Made by a program: the position numbers and the translations under genes. A stretch of DNA of 64,000 nt from Herbiconiux daphne (GTDB lineage Bacteria; Actinomycetota; Actinomycetes; Actinomycetales; Microbacteriaceae), in NCBI RefSeq assembly GCF_024979295.1, contig NZ_JANLCJ010000003.1, forward strand, positions 1 to 64,000, in the 5' to 3' direction. The notes beneath the pieces were generated by a model. That model did not search any database. It was not told where the DNA came from and saw only the letters and a program-made list of their open reading frames with translations. Shown in pieces: positions 39,954 to 49,800 of this stretch (the first letter of the stretch is position 1; every line of letters begins with the position of its first letter).

Positions 39954-41327
39954 TCAGGCGCGCGAGGCCCCGTAGATGGGGCTCTTCTCCTGCTCGGCCT
40001 CGTGGTCGGGCCCGAGCGGGATGCCGCTGCGGTCACGCAGCAGCAGGGTGGCGACGAGCCCGACCAGGGTCATGCCGGCGAGATAGAGCGTGACCGACAC
40101 CGTGGTGCCGGTCGCCTGCACGAGGGCGGTGGCGATGGTGGGTGCGAACGCGCCGCCCAGGATGGCGCCGAGGGCGTAGGAGATCGAGACCCCCGAGAAC
40201 CGGATCGACGCGGGGAAGAGCTCGGAGTAGAGCGCCGCCTGGGGGCCGTAGGTGAAGCCGAGCCCGATGGTGAGGATCGCGACGCCGCCGAACAGGCCCC
40301 AGATGCTGCCGGTGTTGACGAGCGGGAAGAGCGCGACGACACCGATGAGCTGCAGCACCCAGCCGGTGATGTAGGTGGTGCGGCGCCCGATGCGGTCGGA
40401 GATCCAGCCCGCGAAGAAGGTCGACAGCAACCAGGTGACGGCGCTGCCCGCCACCGCCCAGAGCACGGGCCCGCGCTCGAGGCCGATGGGCCCGTCAGGG
40501 TTGGTGGCGTAGTTCTGGATGTAGCCGCCCGTGGTCATGTAGCCGACGGCGTTGTTGCCGGCGAACACCAGCGCCGCGATGATCACCAGCAGCAGGTGCT
40601 TGCGGAACAGCTGCACGATCGGCATGCGCGCCTTCTCTTTGCGTGCCGCGAGTTCGGCGAACACGGGGCTCTCCTCGACGGTGCGACGCACCCAGTAGCC
40701 GATCAGGATGAGCACGATGCTGAGCAGGAACGGAACCCGCCAGCCCCACACCAGGAAGGCGTCACCCGGTGCGATGACCGCCATGAGGGCCATGACGCCC
40801 GACGCGAGCAGCAATCCGAGCGGAACGCCGAGCTGCGGCGAGGCGCCGAACAGTCCGCGCTTCTTGGTGGGCGCATGCTCGACGGCCATCAGCACGGCGC
40901 CGCCCCATTCGCCGCCGGCCGAGATGCCCTGCACGATGCGCAGGAAGATCAGCAGCATCGGTGCGGCGACGCCGATCTGGGCGAAGGTCGGCAGCAGGCC
41001 GATCAAGGCGGTCGCGGCACCCATCAGGATGAGCGTGAAGACGAGCACCACCCGTCGCCCGTACTTGTCACCGAAATGCCCGGCGAGGAAGGCGCCCAGA
41101 GGTCGGAACAAGAAGCTCACCCCCACCGTGGCGAACGAGAGCAGGATGGCGGCCTGCTCCCCCGCGGGCTGGAAGAACAGCTGGCCGAACACCAGCGCGG
41201 CCGCCGAGGCGTAGATGAAGAAGTCGTACCACTCCACGGTCGTGCCGATGACGGTGGCGAACACCACCCGCCGGCGGTCGCCGACGCTCGCGATCGAGCC
41301 CGTAGGGGTGAACCCGGTTGAAGTCAT
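39954..41327 (-). CDS. MFS transporter, metabolite:H+ symporter (MHS) type
   Basis: 457 residues from ATG 41327, with GAAGGAG eight bases upstream. About twelve membrane helices. MHS signatures: VIGTTVEWYDFFIYASAAALVFGQLFF at the first helix, the loop 2-3 motif GHFGDKYGRRVVLV, ISAGGEWGGAVLMAVEHAP in helix 4-5, and WISDRIGRRTTYITG in the second half. Relatives carry shikimate, citrate, proline or aromatic acids by proton symport. The place at the edge of the hpa cluster and an operator copy shared with hpaG/hpaH suggest import of the aromatic acid substrate. Confidence 0.9.
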   Translation of the reverse strand: MTSTGFTPTGSIASVGDRRRVVFATVIGTTVEWYDFFIYASAAALVFGQLFFQPAGEQAAILLSFATVGVSFLFRPLGAFLAGHFGDKYGRRVVLVFTLILMGAATALIGLLPTFAQIGVAAPMLLIFLRIVQGISAGGEWGGAVLMAVEHAPTKKRGLFGASPQLGVPLGLLLASGVMALMAVIAPGDAFLVWGWRVPFLLSIVLILIGYWVRRTVEESPVFAELAARKEKARMPIVQLFRKHLLLVIIAALVFAGNNAVGYMTTGGYIQNYATNPDGPIGLERGPVLWAVAGSAVTWLLSTFFAGWISDRIGRRTTYITGWVLQLIGVVALFPLVNTGSIWGLFGGVAILTIGLGFTYGPQAALYSELFPASIRFSGVSISYALGAILGGAFAPTIATALVQATGTTVSVTLYLAGMTLVGLVATLLLRDRSGIPLGPDHEAEQEKSPIYGASRA

Positions 41328-41397
41328 GTGTCGTACTCCTTCGTACAGTGACGTCGATGTCGGTCGTGCCTCCCGTTCGAGAGTCACGACCCTGACG

Positions 41398-41409
41398 ATA
41401 ATATACGAT
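41398..41409. promoter_or_regulatory. Second copy of the hpa operator, upstream of the transporter
   Basis: ATAATATACGAT matches the palindrome ATCGTATACGAT at 33613-33624 in 10 of 12 positions. It lies 71 bp upstream of the transporter start and contains a -10-like TATATT on the minus strand, so repressor binding there would block transcription. Confidence 0.55.
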
Positions 41410-41517
41410 TTCGAGTACGACACAACCCAGGGGGTCTTGTGACCGTCGTGCAGCGCTGGGAGACTCGAACCACCCCACCGGAGCGACGGCGCTCCGGGCC
41501 TGGCGGGAGGAGCAACG

Positions 41518-43464
41518 ATGTCGCTTGTGCGTCGCAGGATCACCATCATCGCCACGGTCGCGGCCGTGGTCGGACTGGTTCTCTCACCCACACTGTCGGC
41601 GTCGGCGGCCGACGACGTCCCGAACGCCGACGACCCGACTCGCGGGGTCGCGCACTCGGGTGTCGCACCGGGCCCCTCCTCCGAGCGCACGCCACCGGAT
41701 GCATCCGCTCGCGCGCTCGTCACGCCGCCGCCGAACGACGCTCTGGCGAACGCCACCGACATCCCGACTCTCCCGTTCTCGACGACGAGCGCGCCCTACG
41801 ACGGCGCGACGCTGCAACCCGGCGAGCCCACGCCGTGCCGCACGACCGACCCCGACGTCACGGAGTACCTGACCGATGCGGTCAGTTCGATCTGGTTCCG
41901 CTACACGTCTCCCGTGCGCCAGACCCTCACCTTCGACGGAGGCGTGAACAACCAGTACTCGATCGTGAACGCCTACCGCCTCGCGCCGATCGCCGATCTG
42001 CAGCGGATCAGCTGCGTCGAGACGGATTACCGCGACCTCAACTTCGTGCAGGCCGAACCCGGGGTGACCTACGTCTTCCAGGTCGGGGATGCCGGCTACG
42101 AGCCGTTGACTCCGGGCGACGTGGCGACGTTCCGGCTGAGCGGAAGCGCGCCGGTCGACGGCGTGACGCCCGAGTCGGCGCAGACCATCGCCTCGTTGCC
42201 CGCCACCGTGCAGGGGTCGAACATGAAGGTCGATTTCAACTGGTATGAGCCCTACATCGGCTGCGACTCCATCGATCACACCGCGATGGGCACGATCTGG
42301 TGGAAGTTCACGGCGACGACGACCGGCCCGATCGTGGCCGATCTGCGCGAGAGCTTCACGCCGGTCAGTTTCGTGGTGTGGGACTCGAACGGCTCGACTC
42401 CGCAGAACAGCCTCGCCTGTGCACCGGAGAACGCCGGAAACTCCGAGGCCCTGGCGACGTTCACGGCGCAGGCCGGCCAGACCTACTTCATCCAGGTGGG
42501 ATCGTTCGGGTTCGACGCCGGCGACTTCCAGCTGACGCTCTCCTCTGCCGCACCACCGCCGACGGTCGACCGGGTGGGCGGTGCCGATCGGTTCGAGGTC
42601 GCTCTGAACATCTCGAAGGCGGCCTACCCCGCCACCGCCGACATCGTCTTCCTCGCCACCGGAGGCAACTACCCCGATGCGCTCTCGGCCGGGCCCGCCG
42701 CCGCTCATCTCGGCGGCCCCTTGCTGTTGACCGCGCCCGGCACGCTGCTCCCCGACGTGCTCGCCGAGATCAGACGGCTCGAGCCCGATCAGATCGTCGT
42801 CGTGGGCGGGCCGGACTCGATCTCCCCCGCCGTGTTCGACGAGGTGCAGGCCGTCAGCCCCAACACGGTGCGAATCGGCGGAAAGGACCGCTATGAGGCA
42901 TCCCGCAACCTGGCGAAGTTCGCGTTCCGCGCATCCGGCGCCGAGACCTCCTACGTCGCCACCGGCACGAACTTCCCCGACGCGCTGAGTGCCGGGCCGG
43001 CCGCAGCAGTGGCCGACGGCCCCGTCATCCTGGTCAACGGCTCGGCCGCCACCGTCGACGACGCGACGAAGCTCGCCCTGGCAGATCTGGGCGTCGACGA
43101 CGTCGTCATCGCCGGGGGCCCCAACTCCGTGAGCGTGGGCATCGAGAACGCGCTGAAGGGGTCGCTGTCGGTGGTCCGCGACGGCGGCACCGACCGTTTC
43201 GATGCGTCGGTGAACATCAATCTGCGCGCCTTCCCCGCCGCGACGCGGGCGTTCTTCGCGACCGGGCTGACCTTTCCCGACGCGCTCTCCGGTTCGGCCT
43301 GGGCGGGAGTGACGGCATCCCCGCTCTACGTCACACGAACGACCTGCGTGCCTAACGGCGTGCTGACCGCCATCGCCGCGCAGGGCGTCGACCACGTCAC
43401 GGTGCTCGGCGGCACGTCGAGCCTCACGCCGGCCGTCGAGGCCCTGACGCCCTGCGGGACGTGA
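41518..43464 (+). CDS. Secreted cell-wall-binding protein with three CWB2 repeats
   Basis: 648 residues from ATG 41518, with GGGAGGAG upstream. A signal peptide spans residues 1-31 (VRRRITIIATVAAVVGLVLSP, cleavage after SASA). Residues of about 60-350 hold two beta-rich PPC-like domains (NDALANATDIPTLPFSTT; SAQTIASLPATVQGSN), each with a pair of cysteines. The C-terminal 300 residues are three cell wall binding type 2 repeats, each with VGGADRFE, IGGKDRYE or DGGTDRFD, then FPDALS, then VGGPxSIS-type elements. CWB2 triplets anchor proteins non-covalently to the envelope. It ends 18 bp before the left island repeat and belongs to the flanking chromosome. Confidence 0.92.
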   Translation: MSLVRRRITIIATVAAVVGLVLSPTLSASAADDVPNADDPTRGVAHSGVAPGPSSERTPPDASARALVTPPPNDALANATDIPTLPFSTTSAPYDGATLQPGEPTPCRTTDPDVTEYLTDAVSSIWFRYTSPVRQTLTFDGGVNNQYSIVNAYRLAPIADLQRISCVETDYRDLNFVQAEPGVTYVFQVGDAGYEPLTPGDVATFRLSGSAPVDGVTPESAQTIASLPATVQGSNMKVDFNWYEPYIGCDSIDHTAMGTIWWKFTATTTGPIVADLRESFTPVSFVVWDSNGSTPQNSLACAPENAGNSEALATFTAQAGQTYFIQVGSFGFDAGDFQLTLSSAAPPPTVDRVGGADRFEVALNISKAAYPATADIVFLATGGNYPDALSAGPAAAHLGGPLLLTAPGTLLPDVLAEIRRLEPDQIVVVGGPDSISPAVFDEVQAVSPNTVRIGGKDRYEASRNLAKFAFRASGAETSYVATGTNFPDALSAGPAAAVADGPVILVNGSAATVDDATKLALADLGVDDVVIAGGPNSVSVGIENALKGSLSVVRDGGTDRFDASVNINLRAFPAATRAFFATGLTFPDALSGSAWAGVTASPLYVTRTTCVPNGVLTAIAAQGVDHVTVLGGTSSLTPAVEALTPCGT

Positions 43465-43482
43465 CCAAGGCGCGCCCTGGGG

Positions 43483-43533
43483 CTGCGCGAGTGGGCCCTA
43501 CCGGGCTCGAACCGATGACATCCACGGTGTAAA
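43483..43533 (-). repeat. Left attachment repeat (3' half of tRNA-Val)
   Basis: 51 bp identical to 54687-54737, including the anticodon-loop side, T arm and acceptor 3' strand of tRNA-Val (43492-43533). It has no 5' half and cannot give a functional tRNA. Confidence 0.9.
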
Positions 43534-43626
43534 TCATCCACTCATTCTTGGAAGCTCAAGTAGCTCGATCGCGGCTTTCACATCGCTACGCAACTCACTG
43601 AGCACTGTCATGCTCTCGACGACCCA

Positions 43627-43788
43627 CTACTTGATTCGGTAGTTCTCATCCAGCCCGTCTTTGTTGGGCTTGGTGTGATAGTTAGCGATGTACTTCCATA
43701 AGTACTTCTGGAAAGTGAGGCCTCCCACCAATAGCAACAAGACAAGCACACCGGCGATGACCGTCATCAAAATCCCGTCGCCAGACAT
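43627..43788 (-). CDS. Small single-pass membrane protein, candidate Rhs immunity protein
   Basis: 53 residues from ATG 43788, preceded by a strong AAAGGAGGT seven bases upstream. Residues 5-26 are one hydrophobic helix (ILMTVIAGVLVLLLLVGGL), followed by a basic, aromatic segment (FQKYLWKYIANYHTKPNK) and a short polar end. It lies 52 bp downstream of the Rhs gene, exactly where polymorphic toxin systems place the immunity gene. The TAG stop at 43627-43629 is followed in the same frame by 30 more sense codons up to TGA 43534-43536 at the island edge, so the present form may be truncated. Immunity function is inference from position and membrane topology. Confidence 0.65.
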   Translation of the reverse strand: MSGDGILMTVIAGVLVLLLLVGGLTFQKYLWKYIANYHTKPNKDGLDENYRIK

Positions 43789-43840
43789 AAGCCTTACCTC
43801 CTTTTCAAGTATGAGCCATTACATGAGGTTCGCACGTTTT

Positions 43841-46800
43841 TCATAAGAGTCCTCCAATGAAGTTGATGGCGGTGTCTATTTGCGGGACTACACCGTTGAG
43901 TATGTCCATGACGTATTCGCCGTGTGTCTCGGTGACCATCGGGTGATCATTCGCCTCAGCGATCTGCATACTTCCGCGGAGAACTCTGGCTCCTCCTGTC
44001 ACGAGGTTGTACGAGGCGATTGTCCCGGCGACAAATCCGAGTGGTATGCCAATTCCGGTCTCATCCGCCGCACCGCTAGCGGCCAGGGCTTCTGCGCTCT
44101 TGACCACTTTCGAGGAGCCATATGCCACGTTGACGATGCCGGACCAGTACTTGGGATTGGGCGCAGTGCCCTCAGTGTTCCACCATTCCATCAGCCACTC
44201 AGGTACCAGGTCTTCAGTGAGCAACTTGCTCACATCAATTCGAACGTCCCGAGATGTCTCACAGTTGTTACCATCCGTCACCTGAGATTGGCATTGTCCA
44301 AGTTTGGGAAGCGCCTTGGGTGCGACCTTAGGAGTGGTGACTCCGCACAATAGCGCGAAGCACTTGCTCTGGGAGTCCTCAGCGCGGCTCTTCCACGGCC
44401 CGTTTGTCGCACCAGCTTTGTTGCCGATAGTAGGTCCGTCGCCGGTCGATGGGGTGATGGGTGTGCCGGTGCTGACCGATCCGTGATTTTTGCCTGCCCC
44501 GCGGTCGCAACCGTTTCCAGCGCCGAGGGGACACAGGCCCGACGGGTCCGTCAGGGTGATGGGCGTGTTGGAGGCGTAGGCGTACCCGTTGTTCTGTTGC
44601 GGGTTGAAGGGCGACAGCACCGGATCGACCGACAGGAATTTGCCGATCGCCGAGTCGTAGGCACGTGCTCCGAGCTGCACCAGGCCGGACAGTGTTGATT
44701 TGGGTGCGTTGAGGAAGGTGTGGTTGCTTGACCAGGTGGGAGTTGCGCCGCGAGGGTTGCCGTAGGGGTCGGTGTATCTGCGGGTGATCGCGCCGGTGGA
44801 CACCACGACTTGGAGGTCGGAGCTCCGATCGATGTCCGTAGTGATCCAGCGCAACATGCTGCCCGCTACGCCCGGCGTTGTGGTCCGTTCAGCGAACGGG
44901 ACTCCGTCGGCGGTGTAGGTGCGAACAGCTGAGACGCCGGCTGTTCCGGGGCCGATGTGGAGGTCGGTGCCGTCAAGGAACAGTGTCGTCCCAGTTTTCG
45001 AGTCGGTCTGCATCAGCAGAGTGCCGGACGAGTCGTAGATGTTCGACTGAGTAGCGGTGCCGACCGTGACTGTGGCGAGTTTGCCGGTGGCGTCGTATGT
45101 GAGGCTCTGGCCGGGTCGGGACGTCATGTTGCCGCTCGCGTCATACCCGTAACCGTCGCTTGTGCCTGGTCCTGAGTGCGAGACCGACTGCACGGCGTGC
45201 GGTCGCGAGCTGGTGGCGGACGGGTAGGAGTAGGTGTCGGTGACAGAAGTTCCGGTGCCGGTGACGGCCTTCTTCACGATACTGGTCCGGTTTCCCGTTG
45301 CCGGGTCGACGGCATAGGTCGTCCAGTAGGGCGACGGCCCACCGATCGTTGTGCTCGTGGGGGTGGCAGCGCAGTTGTTGCTGGCCGGAGTCCATGCAGC
45401 CGTGAGGTCGCGAAGGTAGTCGTAGCTGTAGCACTGTGTGTCAGTCGCGATGCCGGAGGCGGTGGTGGACACGGATGTCACGTTGCCGGCGGCGTCGTGC
45501 TTGTACTGACGGTCGGCGACGATTGTGAACGTCGAGCCCGTCACGGTGGTCTCTTTGATGCTCCCGAACGCTCCGGTGGCCAGTTCGTGACCGTAACTGG
45601 AGAAGTCGGACGTGGCACCGACGCGATTGTATTGCGAGACCTGGCCGATACCGGTGTAGACGGTCTCGCTCAGCATTTGGACCGAGCCTCGCACGGAGTT
45701 GAGGCGCCCCGCTCCGGTGTAGGCGAAGCGCATGGTTTCGGCGGGAAGGCCGCCGGCGGCGGGGAGCATCGAGTACAGGAGGGACCCATCCTGGTTGTAC
45801 GCGTGGGTGGTGGTGAAGGTCTGGCCACCAAAGGCAGGGGCGCTGGACGGGATGCTGACCGATGCTCCGGTGGGCCGGTATGCCGCGTCGTATCCGGTCG
45901 TTGCGCGCGTGTAGGCGGCCCCGTTGACGTAGCTGCTGGTGGAGGTGAGTTGTCCCTTCGCGAGTGTGTCGTAGGTCCAGGAGGCGAGCTTCGTTCCGCC
46001 GGTGCCGGTGCTGTCTTTGTACTGGCCGGTCTTCCGGTTCAGGGCGTCGTAGGTGTAGGCGAGGACGATTCCGCGGGCATCCTTGGTGGTGAGGATGTTG
46101 CCGGCGTTGTCGTAGGTCGTGGTCGACGTACCGGTGTCGGGGTCGGTTGCGCTGATCTGGTGACCGAGCACGTCAGAGCTCCATGACCACTGGTTGCCCG
46201 CGGGGTCGATCATCGAGGACATGTGACCTTGCACGTCATAGGCGTAAGTTGTCGTCTCTTTTCCGGTCGCTGCCGGGGAGGTTCCGAGGTACTGGATGAG
46301 CTTGGTCTGCTGGCCGAGCGAGTCCGTGAAAGTCGAGGTCGGTGTCCCGCCGGCCGGTGGGGTGGTGTCGGTGCGGTCGGCACCCTGATAGCTGTACGTG
46401 GTGCGCTGCTGCTCGACCGTGTACGACGAGAGGATGCTGGTAGCTGGGCGACCGGCGCCATCGAAGGTCGTGGTGACTTTCGACGGGATGTTGCCCTCCG
46501 ACAGGGGCACGAACTGGGTTGCGGACGGGGTGACCGCGGTCGTCCAGTAAGGGTTGTTGGTCATCCACACGTGGCCGGCAGAGTCGTACCCGGTGTCGGT
46601 GATGACGGAGCCTCCGCCTTCGCCGAGGCCCTGGGTCTGGATCTGCTGCCCGAGACCGTCGTAGAGGGTGTAGTCGATCTTGGTTCCCGAATCGACCAGG
46701 GTCGTCGTCGCCACGGCCAGCGGTTTGGTCTGGGACACCGTGTACGCGTAGCCGATCGACGGGGTCGAGTTCGTGGCGACAGGCCGGTCAGGGAGCCACA

Positions 46801-49800
46801 CCCCGGTTCGGCGACCGAGAGCGTCGTAGGTGGCTGTCGTGACCTTCCCGTTCTGATCGGTCGCAGAGGTCTCGGCGCCCCAGGCCGGGTTGAACGTGGT
46901 CGTGGTCGTCCATCCCGCTGTGTTGGTCACCGTCGAGCCGACCAGCGCACCGCCGCCGGCCGCCGCACCGGCTGCGGGCGTGTAGGCGGTCTTGGTGGTA
47001 TGGCCGAGGATGTCGGTGGCGGTGGTCACTCGGCCCATGGCGTCGTAGCCGGCCGATGACGCGTCGATCCAGTGGGCGCTGTCAGCTGTAGTGCCGGTAT
47101 AGGAGTCGACGGTTGTGATCTTCGTGACGTCACCCCTAGCAGCGGCGACTCCCCAATCGGCGCCGTCGTATTGCAGTCGCGTGCGCGAGATCGCCGCAGC
47201 CGGGTAAGGTCCGGCGTCATAGCTGGCGCAGTCCACACCCGCCTTACCGATTTCGCTGGGCAGACCGATGATCCAGGCAGTCGTGTTCGAGGGCGTGTAG
47301 GTCGTTCTCGTGCACATGGATCCGGCGTCTGACCTGTTCACGCTCTCGGTGAGGGGAAGCCCGGTGGTGCCGTCGAATGTTCGCGTAGTGCGGATCGTGC
47401 GGTTACCGCCCGTCGAAACAGGCTCAATCTTCACGACTTCCGCGTCACCGAGCATGTGGGCCGTGTACGTCCCATCGCTCGCCGTCGCGGACGAGGCCCA
47501 GGGCGTGGTCACGGTGGCGGAGAGGACGGCACCGCCGACACCGTTGAGGGTCTTCACTTCACGGGTTCGGCCGGCGAACCAGAGAGAGTCCGTCACTCCC
47601 CCGACGGCGGCGGATTTCGTTCCGCCGGCGGTGCTGGCTTGGTCACCGTCCATGCCTTGGAAGAAGGTGTAGGCGGTGGTCTGCTGCTTGCTCGGAACGT
47701 TGTGATCTCCAACGCGGACTTCCACCGCGGAGAAGCCGGCGAACACCGACCAGGTGCGCTTGTCATCCGGGGTGAGCGGCGATTTGTCGTATCGCCATGC
47801 GGGGGTGCCGGTGTAGACGTAGTCGGTTTCCTGGATGGCGTCGTTGCCGCCGCCCGTGACGGGGTTGAAGATCACGGATGTGACGACGTACTTGTGGAAG
47901 AGGTCCTTCTGCGCCGCGATCGGCGGCGTCACCTGGGGGCTCCACCATTGGGGGAAGCACAGCGCCGTGTTGGTGTTCGCGTTGGCGATGATGTTCGGAG
48001 CGTTCGTGTCGCTGCACGCTGCGGTCGGTGCGGAGTAATTGACCGAGATCGTCGCTCCGGTCGACAGGGTGATCGAGGAGATTCGCCATTTGTCCAGCGG
48101 CACCAAGCCGTCTTGTCCCCAGACGCGGTTCTGCATCGTGATGCCGTTGAACTTGGTGGGGGGTTCAGCGATGCTCGAGCCACCCGAATAGCCGGTGTGG
48201 ACCACCTGGGTCAGCCACAGGGCGGGGTTGGTCGTGTCTCCCGGGGCGGGGAACGAGTGGCTCAACGCCCACACGTCGACCGTGCCGTACGCCCCACCGG
48301 AGAGCGTCTTTGTGGTGACGGTGTTCAGCATTCCGGTGGTCCAGAACGTGGGTGACACCAACGTCGGGCAAGTCGCACCCGTGCAGAGCTGGTCGAAGGG
48401 GATGTCCGGGTAGGCGGTCGGGTGTGCCGGCGCCACGGCGGCAGAGCTCAGTGCCTCGAAGGTGCAGTTCGCGTGGCTGGTGTCGTTGCAGCGACCGTAG
48501 GCGTCGTACCCGAAGATGACTTTGCCCGAGGCAGCGTTCGTGGCGTACACCTGGTCGCCGCGGAGGCCGTAGTCGATGTGCTCCAGCTGGCCACCTCGTG
48601 TGTACGACACGGCGGTGGACCCGTTGCGCGCGTACTTGTTGGTTTCCGAGCTGTAGTACAGGGCTTCGGCGTTGTTGTGGGTGTCGACGACGTAGTCGAG
48701 GTTCCACCGCCATCCCTGCATGCAGCTGGACGTTGCGAAGGTGCCTGTGTTGCAGGGCTCACCGGGGTCGTTGCCGAAGACCGGCACCGTCCAGGTCGAG
48801 TTCGTGGTCGTTTTAGCGGTCGTCCAGCCGGGTAGCTTGTTGAGGCCGAAGTAGTACTGGGTGCCGTCGGTTGTGGTGAGGCGCCAGCATTCCGTGTTGT
48901 AGGTGCCGTTGTCGGCGCATCCTTGACTGATGCCGATCAGGTGTTCGACGCGCGATCCGTCATCGTTCTGGAGCTTCCAGGTGCCGCTTCCGGCATCGCG
49001 GATCAGCTGCCCGGAGTGGCCGGCCAATGAGATCGTGGCGTTGTCGGTCTTCCAGCACAGGTCCCCCGACGTGGTGGTAGGACCGGATGCGCCGTTGTCG
49101 ATCGCGCAGGACACGTAGCTGCGTTCGATGTACCCGCCACCGGTGACGTCCCAGCCCTCACCCACGGCCGTGGGCTGGTTGTTGGTGGCGCCGGTCTCGC
49201 CGTCGATGGATTGGGAGTCGTACTGCAGCGACACGGATGGTGTGGGTCCGGCGGCCGCGGGCGGCACGCGCATGGGCAGGGACCAGGAGAAGTCACCGGT
49301 CTGGGCCGACACGTCCCAGGTGCTTGACGGCTTCAACGAGGATGCCGAGAACGCACCGGAGCCGCTGGATGACTCGGCGCCGGTGAGGGGCATCAGCGTC
49401 ATCGGCTTAGCGCCGACCTTGGGGGTCAGCACGGTCGACCCATCCGTCGGATCGATGGTGGACGCAACCGGCAGCGCGGACTCTACGAGCTTCGACGGTT
49501 CTGTGCCGGTCGGTACTTGTACCCAGCGGATACGGCTGGCGTAGTCCGCCCCGAACAGGCCTGCGGTGGCCTGTGCGGGAATGCGGACGGCGATGAGCGC
49601 GTCACTAGCATGCCCGTCTGCGCGAACCAACTGCACCGCGAGTGGCGCGGGCAATCCAGCGGCGCTGATCGCCTGAGCAGAGAGCACTTCTGCGGTCACC
49701 TTGGACACCGGCGGTGTCGCCCAGAGCGATTGGGCTTGCGGGTTCGAGGTGGCGGGGGCGACGGCGATACCGGAATCGCCTACAGGCTGCCAAGCACCGT

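Noticed and set aside
41328..41762. N-terminal extension of the transporter
   Set aside because: ATG 41327 has a strong ribosome site and the MHS first helix follows it; the extension overlaps the divergent CWB2 gene.
41518..43464. CWB2 protein as island cargo
   Set aside because: It ends 18 bp outside the left attachment repeat and has the base composition of the surrounding chromosome.
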